This document shows, one piece after another, positions 26,358 through 36,066 of a stretch of 39,619 nucleotides of DNA. The notes beneath the pieces are model-generated. The model worked only from the letters and a program-made list of their open reading frames with translations. It was not told where the DNA came from and did no database searches. Position numbers and translations under genes: made by a program. The stretch's first letter is position 1, and each line of letters begins with the position of its first letter. Origin of the DNA: Clostridia bacterium (GTDB lineage: Bacteria; Bacillota; Clostridia; UBA1381; UBA9506); NCBI GenBank assembly GCA_017546245.1, contig JAFYXI010000019.1:1-39619 (forward strand), written 5' to 3'.

Positions 26358-26625
26358 CTTCAGGCTCCTCCTCATCAACTTCCAACAGTTCAGAATCATC
26401 CAAACGGTGAGCAACAGTAACAGGTTGAACGGCAGAAAGAATTATATGGTCACTATCCATTATTATAACCGCACGGGTTCTTCTGCCATATGTTGCATCG
26501 ACAAGCATGCCTCTGTCACGTGCGTCCTGAATAATTCTCTTAATTGGTGCAGACTCAGGACTTACTATTGCAACCAGACGGCTCGCGGAAACAATGTTAC
26601 CAAATCCGATATTTATAAGCTTCAT
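26347..26625 (-). CDS. remA: RemA-family DNA-binding regulator (DUF370)
   Basis: A 92-residue protein of the DUF370/RemA family: [20 protein letters not shown] at the start and [19 protein letters not shown] in the middle are family features. In Bacillus subtilis RemA activates matrix and osmoprotection genes as a ring-shaped DNA-binding multimer; in Clostridia the targets are mostly unknown. The C-terminal tail is strongly acidic (last about 15 residues), longer than in many homologues. It is placed between yicC and gmk, as usual. Confidence 0.95.
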   Translation of the reverse strand: MKLINIGFGNIVSASRLVAIVSPESAPIKRIIQDARDRGMLVDATYGRRTRAVIIMDSDHIILSAVQPVTVAHRLDDSELLEVDEEEPEDDK

Positions 26626-26640
26626 AATAAGTGCCTCCTA

Positions 26641-27519
26641 CTACTCTACGTTTTGAATCTGCTCACGCAGTTTTTCTATTTCAGATTTAATTTCAACCAC
26701 TAGCTTAGTGATGTCCTTGTCATTAGCTTTAGAACCTATTGTATTTGTTTCGCGATTTAATTCCTGAACTAAAAAGTCGAGCTTTCTGCCTACAGGCTCG
26801 TCTTGCGCAAGTATGTCATCGAGTTCAACAAAATGGCTTTTTAATCTTACTAATTCTTCGTTGATGCACACTCTGTCTGCCATTATACCTACTTCGGTTA
26901 AAATTCTGCCCTCGTCAGCTTTAAATTCGCCTAAAAGCTCTTTCATACGTTCTTCAAGCTTGTGAGCATATTCTGCCACAACTTTAGGAGAAATTTCTTC
27001 AATTTTTGCTGTTAGTTCCTGAATTTTTCCTGCTTTTTCTTTTAAATCGTTAAATAAACGCTCGCCCTCGCGTTTGCGCATTGATAAAAAGTCTTCCATA
27101 GCCGGTTTTAGACAGGATAAAAACATCTGCCATACTTCTTCTTTATCCTCTTCTTGTTGCTTTGTAACGAAAATATCAGAAAAACGTGTCATATCTGAAA
27201 CGGCAATTTCTTGCTTTATACCGCATTTTTCTTTTATCTGATTGAGCAATGAGTAATAATTCATACAAAGCGATTCGTCTAAAATAACAGCTTTGTCATC
27301 GCTTGTATAATTTTCGATGTATATAAATACATCGACTTTTCCTCGTGATATATTTTCTAAAACATATTCACGAATTTTATCTTCTAAATATCCATAAGCT
27401 CTTGGTAATTTTACGGTTACATCGCTATAACGATGATTTACAGAGCGAATATCAATTACGATTTTCTTAGTTTCGTCAATTTGTTCATAGCGCCCATAAC
27501 CGGTCATACTGTTTAGCAT
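26641..27519 (-). CDS. YicC/YloC-family endoribonuclease
   Basis: A 292-residue protein that begins with the family signature SMTGYGRYE and ends with the DUF1732 domain (GSKANDKDITKLVVEIKSEIEKLREQIQNVE, of which GSKAND is the conserved part). E. coli YicC is an endoribonuclease involved in RNA turnover. The ribosome site GGAGGAG is embedded in the end of mnmG, four bases before the ATG, which couples the two genes. Confidence 0.94.
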   Translation of the reverse strand: MLNSMTGYGRYEQIDETKKIVIDIRSVNHRYSDVTVKLPRAYGYLEDKIREYVLENISRGKVDVFIYIENYTSDDKAVILDESLCMNYYSLLNQIKEKCGIKQEIAVSDMTRFSDIFVTKQQEEDKEEVWQMFLSCLKPAMEDFLSMRKREGERLFNDLKEKAGKIQELTAKIEEISPKVVAEYAHKLEERMKELLGEFKADEGRILTEVGIMADRVCINEELVRLKSHFVELDDILAQDEPVGRKLDFLVQELNRETNTIGSKANDKDITKLVVEIKSEIEKLREQIQNVE

Positions 27520-27523
27520 TGCT

Positions 27524-29452
27524 CTACTCCTCCTGATTTCTCTTCATTTTTTGCTGCTCTAAATAAATCAGCAAAACTGAAATATCTGCCGGACTAACAC
27601 CTGATATTCTGGCTGCCTGCCCTAAAGACAATGGCTTTATTGCACTAAGTTTTTGTCTTGCTTCAAGTCTTAATCCGTCAATTGCAGAATAATCTATGTC
27701 TTCTGCCAGTTTTTTATCTTCAAGCTTTTTAAATTGCTCGACCTGCTTCATCTGGCGTGAAATATATCCGTCGTATTTAATACGAACTTCAACTAATTCA
27801 ATTTCAAACCGGTTAAGCATTGGTCTGTCTTTGTCTAATACACTTAAAAGCTTATAGTCAAGCTCCGGTCTGCGCAATAAGTCTGCTAGCTTTATTCCGG
27901 TTTTTATAGGTGTTGAATTGTGCTCTTCTAAAAATTTATTTACACTGTTATCCGGTGGAATGGTAGTTTTTTCGAGACGTTCCTGCTCTGCTCTGACACG
28001 TGCCATTTTATTACAAAACGCTTCATACCGTTTTTTAGATATTAATCCTACTCTATATCCTTCCGGTGTCAGACGTTCATCAGCATTATCCTGTCTTAAA
28101 AGCAGTCTGTACTCAGAACGTGATGTCATCATTCTGTATGGCTCTTTTGTTCCTTTGGTAACCAAATCATCAATAAGAGTTCCTATGTAGCTTCCTGAAC
28201 GGTCTAATGTCATCGGTGACATATTTTTAAGCTTTAAAGCTGCATTAATACCGGCAACCAAGCCTTGAGCTGCTGCTTCTTCATAACCCGAGCTGCCGTT
28301 AAACTGTCCTGCGCCGTAAAGACCGGGAATTTCTTTAAATTCCAGTGTGGGATAAAGCTGAGTCGGATCAATACAATCATATTCAATTGCATATGCGGTA
28401 CGCATCATCTGCACATTTTCAAGACCGGCAATTGATCGCAGCATTTTTATCTGAACATCTTCCGGAAGGCTTGAAGACATTCCCTGAACGTACATTTCAT
28501 CAGTATTTGCACCCATAGGTTCTATAAAGAGCTGATGTCTTTCTTTATCTGCAAATCGAACGACCTTGTCTTCAATAGAAGGACAATATCTTGGACCTAC
28601 TCCTTCAATTTTACCGCTGTAAAGAGGAGAACGATGCAGGTTTTCTTTTATAATTCGATGCGTTTCTGCATTGGTATATGTTAAATAGCAAGAAACCTGA
28701 TTTTCGCCAATATTATCATTTTCAAATGAAAATGGTGTTATTTCATCATCACCGCATTGTTCTTCCATCTTAGAAAAATCGACGCTTGAACGATTAATTC
28801 GTGCCGGTGTTCCGGTTTTAAAGCGCATTAATTTTGCGCCTAATTTTACAAGAGATTCAGACAAACTGTTTGCAGGGAACATACCATCAGGACCGCTGCT
28901 GTATGCCACATCGCCAATGATGATTCTGCCCATAAGATATGTGCCGGTACAAATTATAACCGCTTTAGTGCGGTAATATGCACCAATGTGAGTAACTACA
29001 CCGCTTATTGCACCATTATCGCTTGTAATATCAATTATTTCGGCCTGTTTAAGTTCCAATCCTTTGGTCTGCTCAATGGTATGCTTCATTACAGCCTGAT
29101 ATGCTCTTCTGTCAGACTGAACACGAAGAGAATGAACAGCAGGACCTTTGCCGCGGTTGAGCATTCTTGACTGTAAAAATGTTTTGTCGGCAGCTTTTCC
29201 CATTTCACCGCCCAAAGCATCAATTTCTCTTACCAAATGTCCTTTAGCAGTTCCGCCGATAGATGGATTGCATGGCATATTTGCAACGGCATCTAAATTA
29301 ATTGAAAACAAAGCTGTGTAAAGACCTAAACGAGCACAAGCAAGTGCCGCTTCGCATCCTGCGTGTCCTGCACCAACTACAACTACATCATAGTCACCTG
29401 CATAATATGATGCAGTTTCGGGTAGCTTTATTTCGACATTTTCATTAATCAT
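27524..29452 (-). CDS. mnmG: tRNA uridine-5-carboxymethylaminomethyl(34) synthesis enzyme MnmG
   Basis: The FAD-dependent partner of MnmE modifies U34 of certain tRNAs. At 642 residues it is of the usual length, with the FAD Rossmann motif [20 protein letters not shown], the GidA signature [22 protein letters not shown] and the second one [20 protein letters not shown]. It starts after AAAGGAG (about 11 bases) and has its own promoter. MnmE, usually next to it, is not in the window. Confidence 0.97.
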   Translation of the reverse strand: MINENVEIKLPETASYYAGDYDVVVVGAGHAGCEAALACARLGLYTALFSINLDAVANMPCNPSIGGTAKGHLVREIDALGGEMGKAADKTFLQSRMLNRGKGPAVHSLRVQSDRRAYQAVMKHTIEQTKGLELKQAEIIDITSDNGAISGVVTHIGAYYRTKAVIICTGTYLMGRIIIGDVAYSSGPDGMFPANSLSESLVKLGAKLMRFKTGTPARINRSSVDFSKMEEQCGDDEITPFSFENDNIGENQVSCYLTYTNAETHRIIKENLHRSPLYSGKIEGVGPRYCPSIEDKVVRFADKERHQLFIEPMGANTDEMYVQGMSSSLPEDVQIKMLRSIAGLENVQMMRTAYAIEYDCIDPTQLYPTLEFKEIPGLYGAGQFNGSSGYEEAAAQGLVAGINAALKLKNMSPMTLDRSGSYIGTLIDDLVTKGTKEPYRMMTSRSEYRLLLRQDNADERLTPEGYRVGLISKKRYEAFCNKMARVRAEQERLEKTTIPPDNSVNKFLEEHNSTPIKTGIKLADLLRRPELDYKLLSVLDKDRPMLNRFEIELVEVRIKYDGYISRQMKQVEQFKKLEDKKLAEDIDYSAIDGLRLEARQKLSAIKPLSLGQAARISGVSPADISVLLIYLEQQKMKRNQEE

Positions 29453-29511
29453 ATCTAAGGTTACTCCTTTAAAAACATAAACCGAAATTTTACTTTATCT
29501 CATATTCTTTT

Positions 29512-29540
29512 ATTGTATCATTTTTCTGCGTGGTTGGCAA
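29512..29540 (-). promoter_or_regulatory. Sigma-A promoter of the mnmG-yicC-remA-gmk-rpoZ-rimO-pgsA cluster
   Basis: On the minus strand TTGCCA (29535-29540), 17-base spacer and TACAAT (29512-29517), about 60 bases before the mnmG start. Confidence 0.75.
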
Positions 29541-29573
29541 TAAAAAAATCAAAAAAATATTGATTTTTCAAGA

Positions 29574-29613
29574 TAAAAACACCTCTTTAACACAAAAAGT
29601 CAAAGAGGTGTTT
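29574..29613 (-). terminator. Terminator after rpoD
   Basis: A 12-bp stem (AAACACCTCTTT / AAAGAGGTGTTT) and 13-base loop, followed on the minus strand by TTATCTT, just after the rpoD stop. Confidence 0.85.
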
Positions 29614-29618
29614 GATTT

Positions 29619-30737
29619 TTATTCTAAATAATCCTTCAATTTTTTACTTCTGCTAGGGTGACGAAGTTTTCTTAAAGCTTTTGCTTCAATCTGTCTTATG
29701 CGTTCACGGGTTACATTAAACTCTTTACCAACTTCTTCCAAGGTGCGTGCTCTGCCGTCTTCTAAACCAAAACGAAGCTTTAAAACCATAGATTCGCGAG
29801 GTGTAAGAGTATCTAAAACATCGCCAAGCTGCTCTTTTAAAAGCATAAATGATGCAGCTTCAGACGGCGCAGGAGCATCGTCATCCGGAATAAAGTCACC
29901 TAAATGGCTGTCTTCTTCTTCACCTATAGGTGTTTCAAGAGAAACCGGCTCCTGTGCTATTTTCATAATTTCGCGAACTTTGTCAACTGACATATTAAGC
30001 TCTTTTGCAATTTCGTTCGGGTGCGGATCACGTCCCAACTCCTGAACTAACTGACGCGAAACACGAATAAGCTTATTTATAGTTTCAACCATATGAACAG
30101 GTATTCGTATTGTACGAGCCTGGTCGGCTATTGCACGGGTAATTGCCTGACGAATCCACCAGGTTGCGTAAGTACTGAACTTATATCCTTTTGTATAGTC
30201 AAATTTTTCAACTGCTTTAATTAAACCTAGGTTTCCTTCTTGAATAAGATCTAAGAATAACATACCTCGGCCTACATAACGTTTAGCTATTGATACAACC
30301 AGTCGAAGATTTGCCTCAGCTAATCGTCTGCGCGCTATGGCATTACCCTCGCCCATCTGTTTTGCAAGTTCAAGCTCTTCATCAGCGTCTAAAAGTGGTA
30401 CTTTACCTATTTCTTTTAAGTACATTTTAACATGGTCATCAATGGATACACCCTCAACGCTTGAGATTTCCATTACTTCTTCGCTTAAGTCTGTGTTTTC
30501 GTTAGGTTTTAAATCTTCGATTTCCTCTTCGATTTTTTCGAGTTCCTTGTCCATATCGGCAACGACCTCGACACCTTCTTTTTCAAGTTTTTCATATAAT
30601 AACTCGATTTGTTCGGCTTCCATTTCTACTTCTGAAAGGGAATCCATAATTTCCTTAAATGTTAAAATTCCATTTTGCTTTCCTTTTGCTACAAGATCCT
30701 CAATTATAGCAAGTTTCTGCTTTTCTAATTCTTCCAT
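29619..30737 (-). CDS. rpoD: RNA polymerase primary sigma factor SigA/RpoD
   Basis: The housekeeping sigma factor, 372 residues, about the size of Bacillus SigA. An N-terminal region 1.1-like acidic part precedes region 1.2 ([17 protein letters not shown]), the -10 recognition region 2 ([19 protein letters not shown] and [16 protein letters not shown]), region 3 and the -35 recognition region 4 ([19 protein letters not shown]). It starts at an ATG that overlaps the dnaG stop by one base (TAATG), behind GGAGGGG. The gene order dgt-dnaG-rpoD is common in Clostridia. Confidence 0.98.
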   Translation of the reverse strand: MEELEKQKLAIIEDLVAKGKQNGILTFKEIMDSLSEVEMEAEQIELLYEKLEKEGVEVVADMDKELEKIEEEIEDLKPNENTDLSEEVMEISSVEGVSIDDHVKMYLKEIGKVPLLDADEELELAKQMGEGNAIARRRLAEANLRLVVSIAKRYVGRGMLFLDLIQEGNLGLIKAVEKFDYTKGYKFSTYATWWIRQAITRAIADQARTIRIPVHMVETINKLIRVSRQLVQELGRDPHPNEIAKELNMSVDKVREIMKIAQEPVSLETPIGEEEDSHLGDFIPDDDAPAPSEAASFMLLKEQLGDVLDTLTPRESMVLKLRFGLEDGRARTLEEVGKEFNVTRERIRQIEAKALRKLRHPSRSKKLKDYLE

Positions 30738-32512
30738 TACAGTCCCCTCCTTACAGTAAATTTCCGGATTAAAGCATTGACCTCTTCTACCTTGCCCTCT
30801 TTTGCAAGCTGTTTTATCTTGCTGTTCATTAACTCACCTTTCATTTTTTTTATCATATCTTTTGCTGCCTGAACGCTATCGCATTCATACTCGCGATAAA
30901 GTATGGCAGCCGCCTTTTCTTTTAAAGACGGATCTATATATGAAAGGAAACCCGAAGCTTGTGCTTCTGCAGTTTCACTTTTATAAGACAACATTGCCTC
31001 AAAAAGTTTTTTATTATCTTCACCGGAAAATAATTCCGGACTTAATTCTTCTTTTGCCAGCTCAAATGCTTTTCTTTGAAAAAAGATAATGTTTAAAAGC
31101 ATTCGCTCTGCTTTATATGTTGCTGTACTTTGCGCTTTATCTGCCTGAGCTTTAATATCTGCCGCTGTTTCATTTTGCTGCACATATTTTTCATTTCGGG
31201 CTTGTTTTTGACTTGTGCGATAAATTATTTTGTTTACTTCTGTCAAAATAGCTGCATCAGAAATATCTGTTTCGTTAGCAATGCGTTTTATGTACGCATC
31301 GCGTTCGATTTGATTTTCAATAGTTGCAAGAATTTCGGCAGTTTTTGTTACAAAAGCAACCTTACCATCTATATCTGTTAAGTCAAAATCTGACCTGAGT
31401 CTCATTATTTTATATTCAACTGCACCTAATGCCTGTGATAAGCATTTTCTGAAGCTTTCTGCACCTTTTTTTTGTAAAAATTCATCTGGATCTTTAGCAC
31501 CGCTAAATTGAACAACTTTTATTTTGTTGCCGGCAGATGAAAGAATATCTACCGACTTTAATGCGGCATTCTGACCGGCGCTGTCGCTATCGTAGCAAAC
31601 ATAAATCATACTTGCATATCTTTTTAAAAGCGCAGCCTGCTCATCGGTAAACGCTGTTCCTAAACCTGCAATTACATTTGGTATTCCGTATTGATTAAGC
31701 GAGGCTACATCCATATAACCTTCAACTAATATAAGACCATCTTTTTGACCGTATTGTTTAGCATGATTTAAATTATAAACATTACGGCCCTTATGAAACA
31801 CCGGGGTTTCGGGAGAATTCATATATTTAGCCGGATCATCACCTAAAGCACGTCCGCCAAAAGCAATTACACTTCCCCTGACATTTATAATCGGAAACAT
31901 CAGTCGGTTACGAAACTTGTCGTACACTCTTCCTTTTTCATTTTTTACGGCAAGACCTGCGCTTACAATTTCGTCCTCAGTATAACCTTTTTCTTTTAAA
32001 AAGTCACAAAGGTCGCTCCATTCATCTTTTGCATAACCTAAACCAAATTTTATTACCGTATCGCGGGAAAGCATACGTTTTTTGACATATTCATGAGCTG
32101 TTTTAGCATTTTTATCAAGCAGATTGTCAACAAAATGCCTTGCTGCAACGACATTCATTTCGTATATTCGTTGTTTTAAATTTACTTCTGCTTCGTTTTG
32201 AGTGTATCCGCCTTTTTCTTCTTCTAAAGTAACACCGGCGCGTTGTGCCAAAAATTTTAAACTGTCGACAAAATCCAGATTTTCCATTTTCATTACAAAA
32301 TCAAAGATGTTACCGCCTGCGCCGCAACCGAAGCAATAATAAAGCTGCTTGTCCTCGCTGACGTGAAATGACGGAGTTTTTTCTTTATGAAAAGGACAGA
32401 GACCGGTATAGCTGTTGCCGTTTCGTTTAAGTTTAACGTACGAAGATACCACATCGACAATATTATTTCTGTGCGATACTTCACTTATTGAGTTTTGTGA
32501 ATATCTTGGCAA
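30737..32512 (-). CDS. dnaG: DNA primase
   Basis: Makes RNA primers at the replication fork. The TTG start six bases after AAGGAGAG gives 591 residues; a GTG 45 bases upstream also opens the frame but would put the ribosome site inside the gene. The zinc-binding motif has Cys39, His42, Cys60 and Cys63 ([14 protein letters not shown] and [10 protein letters not shown]). The TOPRIM domain shows [13 protein letters not shown] and [13 protein letters not shown]. The C-terminal helicase-binding part is diverged, as expected. Confidence 0.97.
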   Translation of the reverse strand: MPRYSQNSISEVSHRNNIVDVVSSYVKLKRNGNSYTGLCPFHKEKTPSFHVSEDKQLYYCFGCGAGGNIFDFVMKMENLDFVDSLKFLAQRAGVTLEEEKGGYTQNEAEVNLKQRIYEMNVVAARHFVDNLLDKNAKTAHEYVKKRMLSRDTVIKFGLGYAKDEWSDLCDFLKEKGYTEDEIVSAGLAVKNEKGRVYDKFRNRLMFPIINVRGSVIAFGGRALGDDPAKYMNSPETPVFHKGRNVYNLNHAKQYGQKDGLILVEGYMDVASLNQYGIPNVIAGLGTAFTDEQAALLKRYASMIYVCYDSDSAGQNAALKSVDILSSAGNKIKVVQFSGAKDPDEFLQKKGAESFRKCLSQALGAVEYKIMRLRSDFDLTDIDGKVAFVTKTAEILATIENQIERDAYIKRIANETDISDAAILTEVNKIIYRTSQKQARNEKYVQQNETAADIKAQADKAQSTATYKAERMLLNIIFFQRKAFELAKEELSPELFSGEDNKKLFEAMLSYKSETAEAQASGFLSYIDPSLKEKAAAILYREYECDSVQAAKDMIKKMKGELMNSKIKQLAKEGKVEEVNALIRKFTVRRGL

Positions 32513-32615
32513 TCTTCTCTCTCCTTTTAATATTGTGATACTTAAAATAAAAGCCACAATTTACTTTTTCGACATAATTATTTAAAATCCTTTTTTTAAT
32601 TTTAAAAATTTTATC

Positions 32616-32643
32616 TTATTACATCTTATCCAATTATTGACAA
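32616..32643 (-). promoter_or_regulatory. Possible promoter of dnaG-rpoD
   Basis: On the minus strand TTGTCA (32638-32643), 16-base spacer, TAATAA (32616-32621), in the AT-rich gap between dgt and dnaG. It overlaps no gene, but it is a weak match; transcription may instead come through from dgt. Confidence 0.3.
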
Positions 32644-32651
32644 ATTATGCA

Positions 32652-33653
32652 TCAGCGCAAACTCCACGACTTTGGAATAAAAAGTTCATCGAATTTATAA
32701 ATAGCATAATTGTCTGTCATACCGGCAATATAGTCGACCACAACACGTTCTGTTCCCATAGTATCAATGTTAGCCCTGTCATCGTCAGGCAAGCGCTCGG
32801 GTTCTTTCATAAAAGTTTCAAAAAGCATTTGTAATATGTTTTTAGCTTTTGCTTCTTCTTTTTTTGCGATATTACTTGTGTAAACATTAGCAAACATATA
32901 TTCCCTTAAAGTCATCATTGCTTTATGTACAGTATCTGACATTGCAATTTTATCAGAATCTGTACTGTTTGCCACTACATCGAGTATCAAAGTGTTTATA
33001 CGTTTTCCGTGAGATTTTCCTAAGTGCTCAATACATTCTTTCGGAATATCGTATTCCTCTATTATTCCACCGCGGATAGCATCATCTATATCGTGATTTA
33101 TATACGCGATGCGGTCTGCAAGTTTTATTATCTGTCCTTCTAAAGTTGATGCTTCATTAGAACCTGCGTGGTTTAATATTCCGTCACGCACTTCATATGT
33201 AAGATTTAATCCCTTTCCATTTTCTAAAAGCTCAACTACTCTAAGGCTTTGCTTATAGTGTCTGAATCCGAATGAAGAAATTTCATCTAAGATTGCTTCG
33301 CCTGAATGACCAAATGGTGTATGACCTAAATCGTGACCTAAAGCTATAGCTTCTGCCAAATCTTCATTAAGTCGCAGTGCACGTGCTATTGTTCGAGCGA
33401 TTTGAGAAACCTCAAGTGTGTGCGTAAGTCTTGTACGATAGTGATCGCCCTCGGGAGCTAAAAACACCTGAGTTTTATGCTTTAAGCGTCTGAAAGACTT
33501 AGCGTGAATAATTCTGTCACGATCACGTTGAAACTCAGTTCTTACAGGACATAACGGCATAGGTGTTTGTCTGCCCATGGTATTTGATGATTTTTGTGCA
33601 TACTTTGATAAAGTCATATCTTCAAGCTGTTCGCTCATTTCTCTGATTAACAT
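32652..33653 (-). CDS. dgt: Deoxyguanosinetriphosphate triphosphohydrolase-like HD protein
   Basis: HD-superfamily dNTP triphosphohydrolase that removes the triphosphate from dGTP or other dNTPs. The start is the ATG behind AAGGCGGTGA (near-ideal ribosome site), giving 333 residues; a longer frame runs upstream with no such site. Motifs: IIHAKSFRRLKHKTQVF, THTLEVSQIARTIARAL, and the HD pair LGHDLGHTPFGHSGE, with the later Asp in IAYINHDIDDAIRGG. It precedes dnaG and rpoD, its usual clostridial place. Confidence 0.93.
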   Translation of the reverse strand: MLIREMSEQLEDMTLSKYAQKSSNTMGRQTPMPLCPVRTEFQRDRDRIIHAKSFRRLKHKTQVFLAPEGDHYRTRLTHTLEVSQIARTIARALRLNEDLAEAIALGHDLGHTPFGHSGEAILDEISSFGFRHYKQSLRVVELLENGKGLNLTYEVRDGILNHAGSNEASTLEGQIIKLADRIAYINHDIDDAIRGGIIEEYDIPKECIEHLGKSHGKRINTLILDVVANSTDSDKIAMSDTVHKAMMTLREYMFANVYTSNIAKKEEAKAKNILQMLFETFMKEPERLPDDDRANIDTMGTERVVVDYIAGMTDNYAIYKFDELFIPKSWSLR

Positions 33654-33743
33654 TAAATTCACCGCCTTATATAATGTCACATATTTTATACCCAAAAATC
33701 TACATTTTAAAACAACATTTTGCAATTTTTTCACAAAAATCTG

Positions 33744-33798
33744 CAAAATAAAGGATCGCGCCGCAAATATTTTGATAAAACGCTCGGAGCGATCCTTT
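33744..33798 (-). terminator. Terminator after the NfnB/GltA-like gene
   Basis: A 10-bp stem (AAAGGATCGC / GCGATCCTTT) with a 29-base loop that itself can pair in part, followed on the minus strand by TATTTTGC. It separates nfnAB from dgt. Confidence 0.7.
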
Positions 33799-33814
33799 TA
33801 AATTCATTTTTTTA

Positions 33815-35203
33815 TTATTTGCTTTTGATATATTCATCAATAGCTTTTGCAGCAGTTTTACCTGCGCCCATTGCCAAAATAACAGTTGCAGCACCTGTTA
33901 CGGCATCACCGCCGGCATAAACACCTTCGCGGCTTGTAGCACCGTTATCATCAGTAATTATTCCGCCCCAAGAATGTGTATCAAGCCCTTTAGTGGTGCT
34001 TCTGATAAGCGGATTAGGCGACTGACCGATAGCAATAACAACGGTTTCTACATCTATAATATGCTCAGAATCTTTTATAGCAACAGGTCTGCGTCTGCCG
34101 CTGGCATCAGCTTCTCCAAGTTCCATAGAGATTACTTCCATACCGGTAACATATCCTTCATCGTTTCCTAAAATTTTATTAGGATTGGTAAGCATAAGAA
34201 ACTCTATACCTTCTTCTTTTGCGTGATGTACCTCTTCAAGTCTTGCCGGCATTTCTTCTTCTGAACGGCGATAAACTATGTAAACATTTTCAGCACCAAG
34301 TCGTTTTGCACAGCGAGCTGCGTCCATCGCTACGTTTCCGCCCCCTACTACAGCAACTGATTTACCAACTGCGATAGGTGTATCTGTATTCGGAAAATCG
34401 TAAGCGCGCATAAGATTTATACGTGTTAAAAATTCATTTGCAGAATATACACCGTTTAAGTTTTCACCTTCAATTTTCATAAAGCTTGGTAAACCTGCAC
34501 CTGTTCCGATATATACTGCTTCATATCCGTTTTCGAAAAGCTCGTCAACAGAGAAGATTTTTCCTACTACCATATTTGTTTCTATTTTTACACCAAGACC
34601 TTTTAAGGTTTCGATTTCTTTTTGCACGATAGCTTTAGGAAGTCTGAATTCAGGTATTCCGTACATCAAAACGCCGCCTGCTGTATGAAAAGCTTCTAAA
34701 ACAGTAACATCATATCCTAACTTAGCTAAATCGCCTGCGCAGGTAAGGCTTGACGGACCTGAACCTACGACCGCAACCTTATGACCGTTAGGCGTAATAT
34801 CAAAGCTTTCTTTCTTTCCGTTTTTCATATACCAGTCAGCAACAAAACGCTCTATTCTGCCTATTCCTACACTATCGCCTTTTATGGCACGTACACAGTG
34901 TTTTTCACACTGATTTTCCTGCGGACATACACGACCGCAAACTGCAGGCAATGCGTTTGTTTCTTTTATTTTGTTATAAGCACTTTCAAAATCGCCTTCA
35001 GCAACAAAATGAATAAATTCAGGGATTTTAACATTAACCGGGCAACCCTGCATACAAGGCTTGTGCTTACAGTTAAGACATCTTTGAGCTTCTTCTATAG
35101 CCATTTCTTCTGTATATCCTAAGGCAACCTCTGAAAAATTGCAGTTTCTTACATTGGGCTCTTGTACAGGCATTTCTACCTTATTTAAAGACATATTAGG
35201 CAT
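33815..35203 (-). CDS. nfnB: NADPH-dependent glutamate synthase small-subunit-like protein; probable NfnB
   Basis: A 462-residue flavoprotein with an N-terminal domain holding two cluster sites (Cys42, 45, 50, 54, then Cys89, 93, 99, 103 in AVCGRVCPQENQCEKHC) and two dinucleotide-binding Rossmann segments (VVGSGPSSLTCAGDLAKLGY and VVGGGNVAMDAARCAKRLGA). Databases often call it GltA. It directly follows, with an 8-base overlap, a NfnA-type FAD/2Fe-2S gene, and there is no large glutamate synthase gene. The pair therefore fits NfnAB, the electron-bifurcating NADH-dependent ferredoxin:NADP+ oxidoreductase, which balances NADH, NADPH and ferredoxin in anaerobes. Pair assignment is inference from context. 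Confidence 0.9.
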   Translation of the reverse strand: MPNMSLNKVEMPVQEPNVRNCNFSEVALGYTEEMAIEEAQRCLNCKHKPCMQGCPVNVKIPEFIHFVAEGDFESAYNKIKETNALPAVCGRVCPQENQCEKHCVRAIKGDSVGIGRIERFVADWYMKNGKKESFDITPNGHKVAVVGSGPSSLTCAGDLAKLGYDVTVLEAFHTAGGVLMYGIPEFRLPKAIVQKEIETLKGLGVKIETNMVVGKIFSVDELFENGYEAVYIGTGAGLPSFMKIEGENLNGVYSANEFLTRINLMRAYDFPNTDTPIAVGKSVAVVGGGNVAMDAARCAKRLGAENVYIVYRRSEEEMPARLEEVHHAKEEGIEFLMLTNPNKILGNDEGYVTGMEVISMELGEADASGRRRPVAIKDSEHIIDVETVVIAIGQSPNPLIRSTTKGLDTHSWGGIITDDNGATSREGVYAGGDAVTGAATVILAMGAGKTAAKAIDEYIKSK

Positions 35204-36032
35204 TTTCTAAACCTCCAAACATACGGCAATCTGATTCTCTTTCATGTTTTTTGTACATCTGCTGACGGCGCATTGCTAAATCAAAATCAACAAGGTGACC
35301 GTCAAAATCAGGGCCGTCAACACATGCAAACTTAGTTTCACCGCCTACTTCAACACGGCAACCGCCACACATTCCCGTTCCATCTATCATGACAGGATTC
35401 ATACTTACAATTGTTTTAATACCATACGGGCGTGTTAATTCGCATATCATTTTCATCATAATTAACGGACCGATAGCAATTACCAAATCATAATTTTCGC
35501 CTGAATCTATAAGTTCTTTAAGTGCATTGGTAACAAAGCCTTTGTTTCCGTTTGAACCATCGTCTGTCATAACTACAGTTTTATCACTTACGGCATTTAC
35601 TTTATCTTCTAAAATAACTAAGTCTTTGTTTCTGAAGCCGATTATTGAATGTACTTCTGCACCTAAACGGCTTAATTCTTTAGCTTGCGGATATGCTATA
35701 GCAGTTCCTAAGCCTCCACCGATAACCGCAACTTTTTTGTAACCTTCTAAATGAGATGCTGTCCCTAAAGGGCCAACAAAATCTAAAATAAAATCACCTT
35801 CGTTTAAGGTATCAAGTTCTTTTGTGGTTTTACCAACTTTCTGGAAAATGATAGTTACTGTGCCCTTTTCTCTGTCATAATCAGCTATAGTAAGCGGAAT
35901 ACGTTCGCCGCCATCTTTAATTCTAAAGATTATAAACTGACCCGGTTGTGCTTTTTTCGCAACTAAGGGAGCCTCTATTTCCATTAATGTAACCTGTTCG
36001 TTAAGTCTTTCTTTTTTTGCTATTTTAAACAT
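35196..36032 (-). CDS. nfnA: FAD/NAD-binding 2Fe-2S subunit; probable NfnA
   Basis: A 278-residue ferredoxin-NADP reductase-like protein, also labelled sulfide/dihydroorotate dehydrogenase-like. The FAD domain (about 1-95, with ERIPLTIADY) is followed by the NAD domain (VAVIGGGLGTAIAYPQAKEL). The C-terminal cluster site has Cys222, Cys225 and Cys237 with Asp217 in DGTGMCGGC; in Nfn, an Asp is a known ligand of this 2Fe-2S cluster, and the three Cys plus one Asp pattern is visible here. It precedes the NfnB-like gene and follows typA by 34 bases; it starts after AAGGAGG. Confidence 0.9.
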   Translation of the reverse strand: MFKIAKKERLNEQVTLMEIEAPLVAKKAQPGQFIIFRIKDGGERIPLTIADYDREKGTVTIIFQKVGKTTKELDTLNEGDFILDFVGPLGTASHLEGYKKVAVIGGGLGTAIAYPQAKELSRLGAEVHSIIGFRNKDLVILEDKVNAVSDKTVVMTDDGSNGNKGFVTNALKELIDSGENYDLVIAIGPLIMMKMICELTRPYGIKTIVSMNPVMIDGTGMCGGCRVEVGGETKFACVDGPDFDGHLVDFDLAMRRQQMYKKHERESDCRMFGGLENA

Positions 36033-36066
36033 GATAAACCTCCTTGACTAATAACATGGTTTATAA

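Noticed and set aside
32513-32557. Longer dnaG from an upstream GTG
   Set aside because: The strong ribosome site lies downstream of that GTG and six bases before the chosen TTG, and the shorter form begins like other primases.
33815-35203. True glutamate synthase small subunit
   Set aside because: No large subunit gene and a neighbouring NfnA-type gene; kept only as an alternative label.
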